From: Vibrio sp. YMD68
GTDB taxonomy: Bacteria > Pseudomonadota > Gammaproteobacteria > Enterobacterales > Vibrionaceae
Reading direction: 5' to 3'
Length of the DNA stretch: 64,000 bases
NCBI RefSeq assembly: GCF_029958905.1
Contig: NZ_CP124615.1
Coordinates: forward strand, 1-64,000
The position numbers and the translations under genes were made by a program. This document shows, one piece after another, positions 25,578 through 33,484 of this stretch. The notes beneath the pieces are model-generated. The model was not told the DNA's origin and ran no database searches. It worked only from the letters and a program-made list of their open reading frames with translations. Within the stretch, counting starts at the first letter, position 1. Each line of letters starts with the position of its first letter.

Positions 25578-26132
25578 ATGAGTACGGATAAAACCAGTAA
25601 GAAGGCAAATATAGACTGGGATCTTTTGTTAGATCCCAAAAATGAGGATGAAAGATCTGAACTGTACCTTGATGACATTGAAGCAATATCAAGAGACTTT
25701 GTTCTAGAGATACAAACCGCACTAGAGCAAGAGATGAAAGTTCTTATCGTTGAAGCAAAGAAAAGAGCAGACGTACATTGGGCATCAAACAGAATAGCCA
25801 GAGAAGAAGAGGACGAAAATAATCAATGGCGATTCGGAACTAGGGCAAGAATGAATGGAAGAAGCCTATCTGCCGAATGGTTTTTAAACCGTTTCAAGCC
25901 AGATCCAAAGGGGGGTAAATCCCAAGTGTATTCAACATACCTCAAGAAAGGGACAGGCAATCAATACGACTTGTCAGCATTCAAAAAAGCCACTGACGAT
26001 GAGTTCAAGTCCATAAAAATGACCGAAGAATACTACGCAGTGCTAAGACAACGCTCAAATGTACTAATGAAGATCCGTAGGCTTCTGAATGACTACGAAA
26101 AACTTATTGATAAGCGAAAGGTTGAACTATAA
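25578..26132 (+). CDS. mobI: MobI-like conjugative transfer initiation protein
   Basis: 184 residues. VLIVEAKKRADVHWASNRI, then FGTRARMNGRSLSAEWFLNRF and GKSQVYSTYLKKG, follow the pattern I recall for MobI of IncA/C and SXT: a helical start with W, then a beta-rich RxRxNGxSxxxxW block, then a basic C-terminal coil. MobI is an oriT-linked accessory protein needed for relaxosome function. The gene is next to a repeat-rich intergenic region, as mobI is to oriT. Confidence is moderate since this is by motif memory. Confidence 0.55.
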   Translation: MSTDKTSKKANIDWDLLLDPKNEDERSELYLDDIEAISRDFVLEIQTALEQEMKVLIVEAKKRADVHWASNRIAREEEDENNQWRFGTRARMNGRSLSAEWFLNRFKPDPKGGKSQVYSTYLKKGTGNQYDLSAFKKATDDEFKSIKMTEEYYAVLRQRSNVLMKIRRLLNDYEKLIDKRKVEL

Positions 26133-26156
26133 GAACAATGAACCAAGGAGACCAAC

Positions 26157-26447
26157 ATGAATTCTGTATCAGCCACTGAAATGGCAAAATTAGGCAAATG
26201 TGAAAAAATGATCAAACGATCACGAGTGAGTGAAAGGATCAGCGAGAGAGCACCTAGAAAGCTCTCTAACGCTTTTAACGGAACCAGTGATACATTGCGA
26301 GGTGAATTTGCTCACTTCTCCTATGAGAGTGCCACACAGCGCTTTATGACAGACAAACAAGTTAAATGCCGTCGTGTGCTGCAACTATGTTTAAGCGGTG
26401 CGTTCGCTATGGGATTGCTATCACTAGTAGCTTTATACGCAAGTTAA
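26157..26447 (+). CDS. Small basic protein with C-terminal membrane anchor
   Basis: 96 residues, strong ribosome binding site AAGGAG. A basic N-terminal part rich in Arg/Lys/Ser (RSRVSERISERAPRK) is followed by one C-terminal membrane helix (LSGAFAMGLLSLVALYAS). No family recognised. It follows the MobI-like gene by 24 bases and may be in its operon. Confidence 0.6.
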   Translation: MNSVSATEMAKLGKCEKMIKRSRVSERISERAPRKLSNAFNGTSDTLRGEFAHFSYESATQRFMTDKQVKCRRVLQLCLSGAFAMGLLSLVALYAS

Positions 26448-27304
26448 GCAAGGGTAATTTGCACTCACAAGACACAGAGGAATTGGTGTTAGTACAAAAC
26501 TTATCCACTTTTTCTGTGGATAAAAACATCATTTGTCACCTCACAACAAACCTTACTGATACACAGAATTTGCACGTTGTTAAGAGCCGCATTGAGACAC
26601 AGCAAAGGCTTTAATGTCAGAGTCGAAATAATGACTTACAGCCTATCAGCTTGCCTCCATTAGGTGATCACCACCAAACACAACGCTGCCCTCTACAAAT
26701 CACCAATCGGATACCAAACATGATTGCCAGGTAAAATTCGAACGAGAGCCTTAACAATGACGCACCAGAACATAGCGTGATAAAACGCAAATGACGCACC
26801 AGAACACACCAATCCAATTAACATACAAACCCGATCAGTTAACCGATCACACCTTATGTCTATGAATCAGTATCAAACCTACCCCAAAACCAAATTAGGG
26901 AGCTCTACCAATTAGCAACCTAAATACTCCAACAGTGCAGGTCCTAGAATAAACGAAACTACTTGCTGGTCTTGCGTTAATCCAGAAAATCAATGTGTAT
27001 ACTTGCCTTGCGGCCAGTTCAGAAGTCCGATTCTCAAGCATTGCGAGCTTTATTACCTTTGCAAACGTGGTATCCAGCTCACTATCGCCATACGATGAAC
27101 GTCATAAAAAATCATGCAGATATGAATGTCTTGAAGATACCGAAGGCTTTATGTAATGCTTGGTACTACCTAGTTGTGTTTCCTTCGGTCCATAGGAACT
27201 GCTTTGGTGAAAGCAAAGAAGATAAATAGCACTAGAGGCTAATCAATGAATTAGAACCCGGTTTGGTGATGTTTCCGAGCACCGAAATAACATCACACAT
27301 CGAA
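26448..27304. other. 857-base region without a convincing gene; repeats present
   Basis: Short frames here lack ribosome binding sites and have no family signature. Structure that is present: TTATCCAC / GTGGATAA inverted at 26501-26523, of which the minus-strand half is a consensus DnaA box (TTATCCACA); and a 17-bp direct repeat AATGACGCACCAGAACA at 26756-26772 and 26790-26806, 34 bases apart. Such content suits a cis-acting replication, transfer or recombination site rather than a gene. Confidence 0.5.
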
Positions 27305-27766
27305 TCAAGACCGGATAGACAACTCAGAACCATTACTCGCCATAACCTCCACAATACCAAACAGAGCTAACGAAAGAACAAACACTCCAGCAAGCAGTAA
27401 CATAAAGTACCCTATCTCTTTGACTGCGAACTTGAGAGCTGACAACAGAGAGACCTGTTTGCCGGAAATCTTTGAGTAACCCCACTGAAATGCCAGGAAC
27501 GAAGCTAGGCCGCAAAACGCAACTATACCTGCAACAACCAGAGGTTGTTCTATCAAAACATCCTTATTCAGAAAGCCTTTTGAAATCGCTACTGAGAACA
27601 ATCTACCAATCAAAAACCCAGCCCCCACAGCCACTCCACTGCGAATTAAGACGACCTTAAAAGACTGGGAATAACTTAACGTTGTTCCGTTAGTACGCCG
27701 AGAAGTGTATTGCACCACCAGCGTGGATATAGCTAATCCAAAGAAAGTAATAACGACAAATTCCAT
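27305..27766 (-). CDS. Polytopic membrane protein, function unknown
   Basis: About 153 residues from ATG 27766 (GGAG eight bases upstream; a longer frame to 27799 is less likely). Four hydrophobic segments of about 20 residues, with a basic loop (TSRRTNGTTLSYSQSFK) after the first. No domain recognised. Transcribed against its neighbours as a single gene. Confidence 0.6.
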   Translation of the reverse strand: MEFVVITFFGLAISTLVVQYTSRRTNGTTLSYSQSFKVVLIRSGVAVGAGFLIGRLFSVAISKGFLNKDVLIEQPLVVAGIVAFCGLASFLAFQWGYSKISGKQVSLLSALKFAVKEIGYFMLLLAGVFVLSLALFGIVEVMASNGSELSIRS

Positions 27767-27873
27767 ACAAGGCTCTCCAAGCCAATTCTGAGCGTCCAAT
27801 AAAAAGCATAGGACACTGATTTTCTTTAATCGACCGTACTGACATTTACTTTAACCAGCCGTGAATTAGTGTA

Positions 27874-27901
27874 TTGCATCATCTTTATAAGGTCATATAA
27901 T
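27874..27901 (+). promoter_or_regulatory. Promoter upstream of the 28.1-kb lipoprotein
   Basis: TTGCAT (27874-27879), 16 bases, TATAAT (27896-27901). The lipoprotein start is 227 bases downstream, leaving a long leader that contains AGATTGAATG twice and a CAACCTAAAAACAACTT word also found before 36139. Confidence 0.55.
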
Positions 27902-28127
27902 GAGCTTAAAAGGCAAGCCGAAAACGGACTTGGCTGTTCAACGTGAGATATCGAAAAGCAACCCAAAGACAACATTTAGATTGAATGATGGGTATGCATA
28001 AAAATAGATTGAATGCCGTCAAGAAAAGCAAAGTGCCTTTAAGGTAGTGTTTTGATAGATAAGGTAAAGTTGCATTGTTCACTAAAGGAACACAAAAGCA
28101 ACCTAAAAACAACTTAGGAGTTAGGTA

Positions 28128-28979
28128 ATGATAAATGGAAAACTAATAGGTTTAGGCGTGTCAATAATGTCGGTAATAATGACTGGTTGTGCGTCAACCT
28201 CCCAACCAGTGTCATACGATGAATCACACAGTCGTGCATATAACATCGCGCAGGCTGGTGGATTGTACGATGTAAGTGACAAATACGTCCCAAGAGAGAA
28301 TTACGAGTCTTTGCAATTTGCAGGCAGCGCTGCGACAAACTCTCTTTTGTTTACCTCCTCCTTCGGCGCGAACCTAGATTTAACATCAGGGTTAGGATTG
28401 GGGCTTGTCACCTCTCTTTTAGAGCAGCCCGACACAGCATCCAGAAACAGCGTAATTGCATGGATGCCAAAGTCCGAAGCGTCATCCACCAAAAATGCTC
28501 AAGAAAAACTTTTGTTTGAAATGAAAACGGCCATTGAGTCAACGCTAGAAGAAATGGGATTAGAGTATGAAGCAACAAATGGCAATTCCGAACGCAAAGT
28601 AGAGTTCTACTTTCACAGTGAAGAATACGGTTGCCCCATATACAAACCAGGCATGACAAATGTAGATCTCTGCTACATAGCAACCGAAGTCTTTGAGCCC
28701 CGCGAAGCAAAGGCCCCTAGCTTTGTCGGAGTCGATGAAATTGATTCGTATGCTTTTGAATCAAACCACAGTGTTTACTACAACCGATTCCGAGTTACTC
28801 CCGGTAAAGGTAGCCATGTCCCAAGCGACAAAATATATTCACTTGTAAGCGGAAAACTTCCCTCTTGGGCTTATGTTTACGTAGCATCTGGGAACATACA
28901 GGTAGGTGAATCTAAAGTTAAAACGCCTTATATACTCGACAATGGAGAACCTCTATTGTTCATACACCCAGAGAACTAA
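28128..28979 (+). CDS. Predicted outer-membrane lipoprotein
   Basis: 283 residues with a lipobox VIMTGCAST. The mature part has no recognised domain; it contains a loop with two cysteines (EYGCPIYKPG and VDLCYIA) that may be bonded in the periplasm. Ribosome binding site TAGGAG/TTAGG upstream. It has its own promoter and terminator, so it is a single-gene unit. Confidence 0.65.
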   Translation: MINGKLIGLGVSIMSVIMTGCASTSQPVSYDESHSRAYNIAQAGGLYDVSDKYVPRENYESLQFAGSAATNSLLFTSSFGANLDLTSGLGLGLVTSLLEQPDTASRNSVIAWMPKSEASSTKNAQEKLLFEMKTAIESTLEEMGLEYEATNGNSERKVEFYFHSEEYGCPIYKPGMTNVDLCYIATEVFEPREAKAPSFVGVDEIDSYAFESNHSVYYNRFRVTPGKGSHVPSDKIYSLVSGKLPSWAYVYVASGNIQVGESKVKTPYILDNGEPLLFIHPEN

Positions 28980-28984
28980 TTAGC

Positions 28985-29015
28985 TCTCCCCAAGCATTTT
29001 GCTTAGGGAGATTGC
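28985..29015 (+). terminator. Rho-independent terminator
   Basis: CTCCCCAAGCA - TTT - TGCTTAGGGAG with one G-T type mismatch, followed by ATTGCCTTTTT, six bases after the lipoprotein stop. Confidence 0.75.
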
Positions 29016-29033
29016 CTTTTTCAGGAGGTAGAC

Positions 29034-29423
29034 ATGCAGCAGCAGAAAGAACAAATTACACGCTCAACAATTTCATATAGAAACAAAAGAGCTAAAGAAC
29101 AAATCCAGCACATACTCCAACTTGCCGAAAGGATTACCTCTGACGTCGAAAAGGAAAAACGAGAGTCCATGCATTTGTGTTTATGTTGCTATTACGCTCG
29201 TTCTCAACGAATAGGAGGAGCTGCGATAACATCAAAACCTTGTGGTGTTTGCGAAGAAACAATGCAGTTCGGCTCAACTGCTACTGATGCAGTCTGCGAC
29301 AGCTGTGCAAAGGAACAGGGGTTATGTAAACAGTGCGGAGCAGACATTGAATTGGCGGAAAGAAGAAAGCCGTACCCTTTTGAGAATGAGATAAATAAAA
29401 AGGAAATTTCAAATGATCAATGA
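29034..29423 (+). CDS. Cys-rich double zinc-ribbon-like protein
   Basis: 129 residues. After a charged helical N-terminal part come CLCCYY, CGVC, CDSC and CKQCGAD pairs, enough for two zinc knuckles. Good ribosome binding site AGGAGGT. The 3' end overlaps the next gene by 11 bases. Function unknown; zinc-ribbon proteins of this size often bind nucleic acid or protein partners. Confidence 0.6.
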   Translation: MQQQKEQITRSTISYRNKRAKEQIQHILQLAERITSDVEKEKRESMHLCLCCYYARSQRIGGAAITSKPCGVCEETMQFGSTATDAVCDSCAKEQGLCKQCGADIELAERRKPYPFENEINKKEISNDQ

Positions 29424-29817
29424 GGAATGGTTTTCTGAGTTAGAAACAGTTCTGTTTGTGTTGGAGGACTGTCAGGTTGACTGTGATGGAATGACTTATC
29501 TAGTAAGCCATCTTCTGAAACAAGCCAACGTTGAACACTGTTGCATGTTCGGCTATGTAACAGAAAAGTCGTCTGGAGACGTAGTAACCCCTCATTGCTG
29601 GATTACATTGCCAGGAGACTACATCGTTGATCTCAGACTTAGAATGTGGCTTGGGGATTTCGATCATATTCCCCACGGCGTATTTAAATCAAACTGCACA
29701 CCAGATATCGTCTACGAAGGAAAAGGGCTAAGAGACTCAAATTTGGATGTAGACACCTTAGATATGATGTCTGACGGTAGACTTTCACATGTGAAAGTCC
29801 CCTCTTTGCTTCACTAG
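29413..29817 (+). CDS. Transglutaminase-like / cysteine-protease-fold candidate
   Basis: 134 residues. CDGMTYLVSHLL has a Cys at a helix start, PHCWITLPGDYIVDLRL has a His-x-Trp strand and an Asp in the next strand. This Cys-His-Asp order is that of transglutaminase-like and related papain-fold enzymes. The fit is by eye only. The last codons (SHVKV) are encoded by a copy of the plasmid palindrome at 29781-29798. Confidence 0.45.
   Translation: MINEEWFSELETVLFVLEDCQVDCDGMTYLVSHLLKQANVEHCCMFGYVTEKSSGDVVTPHCWITLPGDYIVDLRLRMWLGDFDHIPHGVFKSNCTPDIVYEGKGLRDSNLDVDTLDMMSDGRLSHVKVPSLLH
29781..29798. promoter_or_regulatory. Palindrome CTTTCACATGTGAAAG, copy 2
   Basis: ACTTTCACATGTGAAAGT inside the last codons of the gene ending at 29817, so here it cannot act as a promoter operator for that gene. 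A position inside coding DNA fits a partition or structural site better. Confidence 0.8.
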
Positions 29818-29835
29818 TGCTCCACCAGCTGCAAT

Positions 29836-29855
29836 AGCCCCTTCTACACGGGGCT
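29836..29855 (+). terminator. Hairpin after the 29.4-kb gene
   Basis: AGCCCC - TTCTACAC - GGGGCT followed by CTTCCC. No T run, so a weak or rho-assisted terminator. Confidence 0.45.
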
Positions 29856-29934
29856 CTTCCCTGCCCTAAAAGTCTTTCACGCTACCCATTCCCTCATACC
29901 GAACCTAAATGCTTAGTACTTTCTAAGTGGCTAC

Positions 29935-29970
29935 GTGACAAATATTTAAAGAACTATATAATGATACTAT
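29935..29970 (+). promoter_or_regulatory. Promoter with a 28-bp element shared with 38197-38224
   Basis: GTGACA (29935-29940), 16 bases, TATAAT (29957-29962), 28 bases before the next start. The 28 bases 29943-29970 match 38197-38224, before the methyltransferase gene, at 26 positions, so the two promoters probably share a regulator. Confidence 0.6.
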
Positions 29971-29990
29971 AAAGTAATCGAGAGTATCTT

Positions 29991-30512
29991 ATGAATATAG
30001 TCTTGTTGTTAGTTTCACTGATTGTCGCTCCATTTCTAATTGCCAAAGTAGACCTATGGCGGAAAAAGCATTTGCATGAGGTGCTCAGCTGGTGGAGTGA
30101 AGAAAACATGCCAAAAGAGTTAAGAAACGCAACTCTGTTTCTTTGTGAAGAAGATGTGGCAACAACACTACCTGTACCTCTGCATGGAAGAGTCGATCAA
30201 GTTTTTTTATCAAAAAAGAAAGTCCTTATCCCTCTGGATACCAAGTTAAGGAAAGATAACAGGATCTTTGAATCGGATGTAATCCAGCTATCTGTATACC
30301 GAGTGATTCTTAAAAATCAATACAACTTAGAGGTATCCGATTACGGGTACGTTAGAACGGTTGTCCCACAGCCCGACGGAAAGAACAAGATTCGTTACAT
30401 CAGAACAAAGTTACTGAATGAAAAAAAAGTCGTCTCTCTCTACTACAAATATCAGGCTATTAGGCAAGGACTAATAAAGACGTCCTGTTCGTGTGAGGGA
30501 TTGTTTCATTGA
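29991..30512 (+). CDS. Membrane-anchored PD-(D/E)XK nuclease-like protein (Cas4/RecB type)
   Basis: 173 residues. One N-terminal membrane helix, then GRVDQVFLSKKKVLIPLDTK, with the D and the D-x-K of the PD-(D/E)XK core, and FESDVIQLSVYRVIL, the QxxxY motif of Cas4/RecB-like nucleases. A C-terminal CSC could be a residue of a metal site. A nuclease tethered at the inner membrane could act on incoming or outgoing DNA; this role is inferred. Confidence 0.6.
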   Translation: MNIVLLLVSLIVAPFLIAKVDLWRKKHLHEVLSWWSEENMPKELRNATLFLCEEDVATTLPVPLHGRVDQVFLSKKKVLIPLDTKLRKDNRIFESDVIQLSVYRVILKNQYNLEVSDYGYVRTVVPQPDGKNKIRYIRTKLLNEKKVVSLYYKYQAIRQGLIKTSCSCEGLFH

Positions 30513-30522
30513 GTTCTCAGTT

Positions 30523-30535
30523 GCCCTTATTGGGC
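30523..30535. promoter_or_regulatory. GCCC-N5-GGGC dyad (putative activator site)
   Basis: TTGCCCTTATTGGGCATGTT, ending 59 bases before the start at 30594, at the head of the long 30.6-37.6 kb gene series. Confidence 0.65.
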
Positions 30536-30593
30536 ATGTTGCCGTGAGAAGCTTTTGCTGTTTATCCGTTACTCTCATGGCAAAGGAGGGCTT

Positions 30594-31067
30594 ATGCCAT
30601 TAACAAGAATCAATAAAGCAATGATGTTGCTGATATCTATCGGCGGAGTAATTGCTGGTCTTGCAGGTAAACCTATCGTCGCCTGTACAGCATTAGGGGT
30701 AGTTCTTTGGCTTGCGGCCAAGAATGGAGGCTCAAACTCCATCATAGAAATCCGCAAAAAAGCAGCCAAATCAGCGTTCGACAATATGGATCTTGTCATT
30801 GATAACAAACGCTGGCTCGGGAAGGATGCAACGGTTGTTAAGGTTTCAAACATCACTGCGGCCAACGAGATAAAAGTGCCTTGGAACCTACAAATTCTTG
30901 CTAAATCGGTCAGAGGCACTTGGTTCACTGTAGATATGAGTGTGATTGGGAAAGACCAAATCCTAATCATGGCAATTAATGAGATTGATGAAAGCACAGT
31001 CAAGCGTCTGTTAGCGAATGATCACGACTTATACCGTCAATACTTCGGTGAACCAGAGTTGGCGTAA
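30594..31067 (+). CDS. Hypothetical membrane-associated protein
   Basis: 157 residues from ATG 30594, which has a perfect AAAGGAGGG. Two N-terminal hydrophobic segments (MMLLISIGGVIAGLAG, CTALGVVLWLAA) are followed by a soluble alpha/beta part with no recognised family. It is the first gene of a closely spaced series running to 33.5 kb. Confidence 0.6.
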   Translation: MPLTRINKAMMLLISIGGVIAGLAGKPIVACTALGVVLWLAAKNGGSNSIIEIRKKAAKSAFDNMDLVIDNKRWLGKDATVVKVSNITAANEIKVPWNLQILAKSVRGTWFTVDMSVIGKDQILIMAINEIDESTVKRLLANDHDLYRQYFGEPELA

Positions 31068-31077
31068 GGAGCGAAAT

Positions 31078-31371
31078 GTGGAAAGAACTCAAACACCAGA
31101 AAAAAGTGAAGAAAACCTTAGTAACAAGCCATTGAATCAAGCTGGCTATGCTCAATGCCTGTTTATCCTTATCCAATCAGTGCTTTTCCCTGAGCTTGGC
31201 GCTGGTGGAGCAATGATCGCTGCCTTATGTGCAATGATGCCTTGGATGGTTATGTACGCTAAAAAAATGCCAGCACGAGTATTCGGTATGGTCATGGCAT
31301 CTCTACTGCTAACCCCCTTCTATTCAATGCTATGCCTATTTGTCTTGAAGGTCATTGGAGTTGGAGTGTAG
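31078..31371 (+). CDS. Small polytopic membrane protein
   Basis: Start set at GTG 31078, with AAGGAG six bases upstream; an earlier in-frame ATG at 31018 lies inside the preceding gene. About 97 residues, with a charged N-terminus (ERTQTPEKSEENLSN) and three hydrophobic segments. No family recognised; operon member between the 30.6-kb gene and the HTH-repeat gene. Confidence 0.55.
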   Translation: MERTQTPEKSEENLSNKPLNQAGYAQCLFILIQSVLFPELGAGGAMIAALCAMMPWMVMYAKKMPARVFGMVMASLLLTPFYSMLCLFVLKVIGVGV

Positions 31372-31376
31372 TGCGC

Positions 31377-32507
31377 ATGGATCTATTGGCCCCATTCCTA
31401 ATATCCGACTTGGAGAGACATGGCGCGAGTCAAGAGCTTATTCGTAATGCACAAAGCTTAAAACACTCGGCTTTCCGTTATAAACAAAAAGATATTGAAG
31501 AGCTGTCCAGAAAGCTTGGTATAGAAAGCCAGGAATTGATGGATGGGCATGTTCAATATATGACTTCAAGATTCACGAGGAAAATGAGCGGCATCATTTC
31601 ATCATACCTAATGAAAGATACCGGACATTTCGCTATTCAATGTACAGAGCTTTGCCGAGAAGCAGAAGCACTTAGCCTTAAACGCAACCGCGAAGGAAAG
31701 CTGGTTCCGTATAGTGCAGCAAATGCTGTGGCTGTTGATCGAATGCTTGATGTCGTCATAGCCAGGGCAACGGAGCTTAAAAATAGAATAGCGGATGAGT
31801 TCTTCAACGCAGAAACTAGCTCTGTCTTCATAGAACAAAGAGAAGCTGGCACATTTTGCCCAGAAAAAAAGACTAAAAAACGTAAAGCAAGGCGAAGAAA
31901 GAGTTCACCTATTTACGTCAAAGGAAAGCCCTACGCTAGTTTAACCGAACTGGCCCAACAAACTGGTAAAGCAGAAAGGACTCTCTATTCAAGGATTAGG
32001 GATAAAGGGCTATTAAAAGCCTACCAAACCAACACTATGACAGATGAGAACTGGAACTCAGTCTTATCTGAACCACCAGCTCCAAACAAGGGCCCAAAGG
32101 CGGCCAACAAACCTATCACCTATAAAGGTGATTCCTACCCCACGTTAAACCATCTGGCCGAAGCCGCTAACTTAACGTACTCGGCTCTCTACCAGAGACT
32201 TCGACATCGAGAATTATTGGAAAAGGCACGATGTAACGAGCTTTCAGATATGGACTGGGAAAAGGTACTCAACGCTATTCCCCCTAATCGAAAAGCCGAT
32301 GTTGAAATTGTGATAAATGGCAAGGGATACCCTTCCGTTGCGGCAGTCGCTACTAATTTCGGGTTAGCGGAATCCACGTTATCAGAGAGGTTAAAACAAG
32401 CCGACAAACTTGAATTAGCGAAAGAGAACAAATTAACCGAGGAAGAATGGGAGCTGTTTCTGGTTCCACCTCACCCAGGTCGAAAACAAACCACAACTAA
32501 GGAATAA
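31377..32507 (+). CDS. Protein with three C-terminal HTH-like repeats
   Basis: About 376 residues from ATG 31377 (GGAG upstream). The N-terminal about 170 residues are helical with no known family; a Lys/Arg-rich hinge (KKTKKRKARRRK) follows. Then come three about 60-residue repeats, each with (V/T/I)xKGxxYxSLxxLA, a helix with TLYxRL, a LL/KL..A segment, and L(S/T)xxxWxxxL. Each looks like a small helix-turn-helix similar to NUMOD-type modules. Likely a DNA-binding protein contacting repeated sites; the target is unknown. Confidence 0.6.
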   Translation: MDLLAPFLISDLERHGASQELIRNAQSLKHSAFRYKQKDIEELSRKLGIESQELMDGHVQYMTSRFTRKMSGIISSYLMKDTGHFAIQCTELCREAEALSLKRNREGKLVPYSAANAVAVDRMLDVVIARATELKNRIADEFFNAETSSVFIEQREAGTFCPEKKTKKRKARRRKSSPIYVKGKPYASLTELAQQTGKAERTLYSRIRDKGLLKAYQTNTMTDENWNSVLSEPPAPNKGPKAANKPITYKGDSYPTLNHLAEAANLTYSALYQRLRHRELLEKARCNELSDMDWEKVLNAIPPNRKADVEIVINGKGYPSVAAVATNFGLAESTLSERLKQADKLELAKENKLTEEEWELFLVPPHPGRKQTTTKE

Positions 32508-32509
32508 AC

Positions 32510-33472
32510 ATGAGTGAAAACAATAAACCAGAAGCATGGGAAAAAGACATGATTAAAGATCTGGTCTTTACCCTCCATAAGGAACAGGTAAAAGACAGAA
32601 GATGGCGAAGAGGGATTCAGTTGATTCGCTCCCTTGGCTTTGTCCTTATGATAGTTGCATTTCTAACCGTAGCTTCAAATCCAGGAGGACTACCTTGGCA
32701 GACATCCAAAGCTGACACTCCACATGTTGCATTCATTAATATCAAAGGAGAAATCGCTGCGGGTTCACTTGCAGATGAAGATCATCTAATACCTTCCATT
32801 CAGGCTGCTTTCAAAAATCCCCATGCAAAAGCTGTCGTTCTACGAATAAACAGTCCTGGTGGAAGCCCTGTGCAAGCAGGTCGAATATACGAAGAGATTC
32901 AAGCTCAAAAAGCAGAATACCCAGAAAAACAAGTTATCGCTGTAATTGATGATATCGGTGCATCTGGTGGCTATTACATCGCCGTGGCCGCAGACAAAAT
33001 TTATGCGGACAAAGCAAGTATGGTTGGCTCTATTGGTGTCATCAGTTCTGGCTTCGGATTTACCGGGCTCATGGAAAAATTGGGTATTGAAAGACGAGCT
33101 ATAACATCTGGTGAAAACAAAGCTTTGTTAGACCCATTCTCCCCTCTTTCAGAAGAGATAACTAGCTTCTGGAAGGAAGTGCTATCGAAAACCCACCAGC
33201 AGTTCATCGAGCGAGTAAAAGAGAGCCGTGGTGAACGACTCAAAGCCGATCCAAAAGTGTTCTCTGGATTGATCTGGAATGGAGAGCAAGCACTTGAGAT
33301 TGGGTTAATTGATGGTTTAGGAAGCCTACACTCTATTTCTCGCAATGTTATAGAAGAAACAAACCTCGTTGATTACTCACCAAGTGAAGACATCGTTAAG
33401 CGCTTAACACAACGCGCAAAAATGGAAGCTTCAACCCTGATTCATGAATTGGCAACTGTAAAAGTTTACTAA
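32510..33472 (+). CDS. sppA: SppA/SohB-like signal peptide peptidase (S49)
   Basis: 320 residues with one N-terminal membrane helix (SLGFVLMIVAFLTVAS). VVLRINSPGGSPVQAGRIYEE, DDIGASGGYYIAVAA (nucleophile Ser) and SMVGSIGVI, followed by TSGENKALLDPFSP (likely base Lys), give a complete S49 catalytic set in the single-domain form. It would degrade signal peptides or membrane fragments in the periplasmic face of the inner membrane. It starts two bases after the HTH-repeat gene. Confidence 0.88.
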   Translation: MSENNKPEAWEKDMIKDLVFTLHKEQVKDRRWRRGIQLIRSLGFVLMIVAFLTVASNPGGLPWQTSKADTPHVAFINIKGEIAAGSLADEDHLIPSIQAAFKNPHAKAVVLRINSPGGSPVQAGRIYEEIQAQKAEYPEKQVIAVIDDIGASGGYYIAVAADKIYADKASMVGSIGVISSGFGFTGLMEKLGIERRAITSGENKALLDPFSPLSEEITSFWKEVLSKTHQQFIERVKESRGERLKADPKVFSGLIWNGEQALEIGLIDGLGSLHSISRNVIEETNLVDYSPSEDIVKRLTQRAKMEASTLIHELATVKVY

Positions 33473-33484
33473 GGGCAAAATGTA

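Noticed and set aside
26993..27229. 78-residue plus-strand frame in the 26.4-27.3 kb gap
   Set aside because: No ribosome binding site, Cys/Trp/His-rich random-looking composition, no relative in the window.
27900..28001. 33-codon frame MSLKGKPKTDLAVQREIS... directly at a -10 box
   Set aside because: The ATG overlaps the TATAAT, so only leaderless translation of an upstream transcript could use it. The text resembles the start of a small DNA-binding protein, but the frame ends early; perhaps a remnant.
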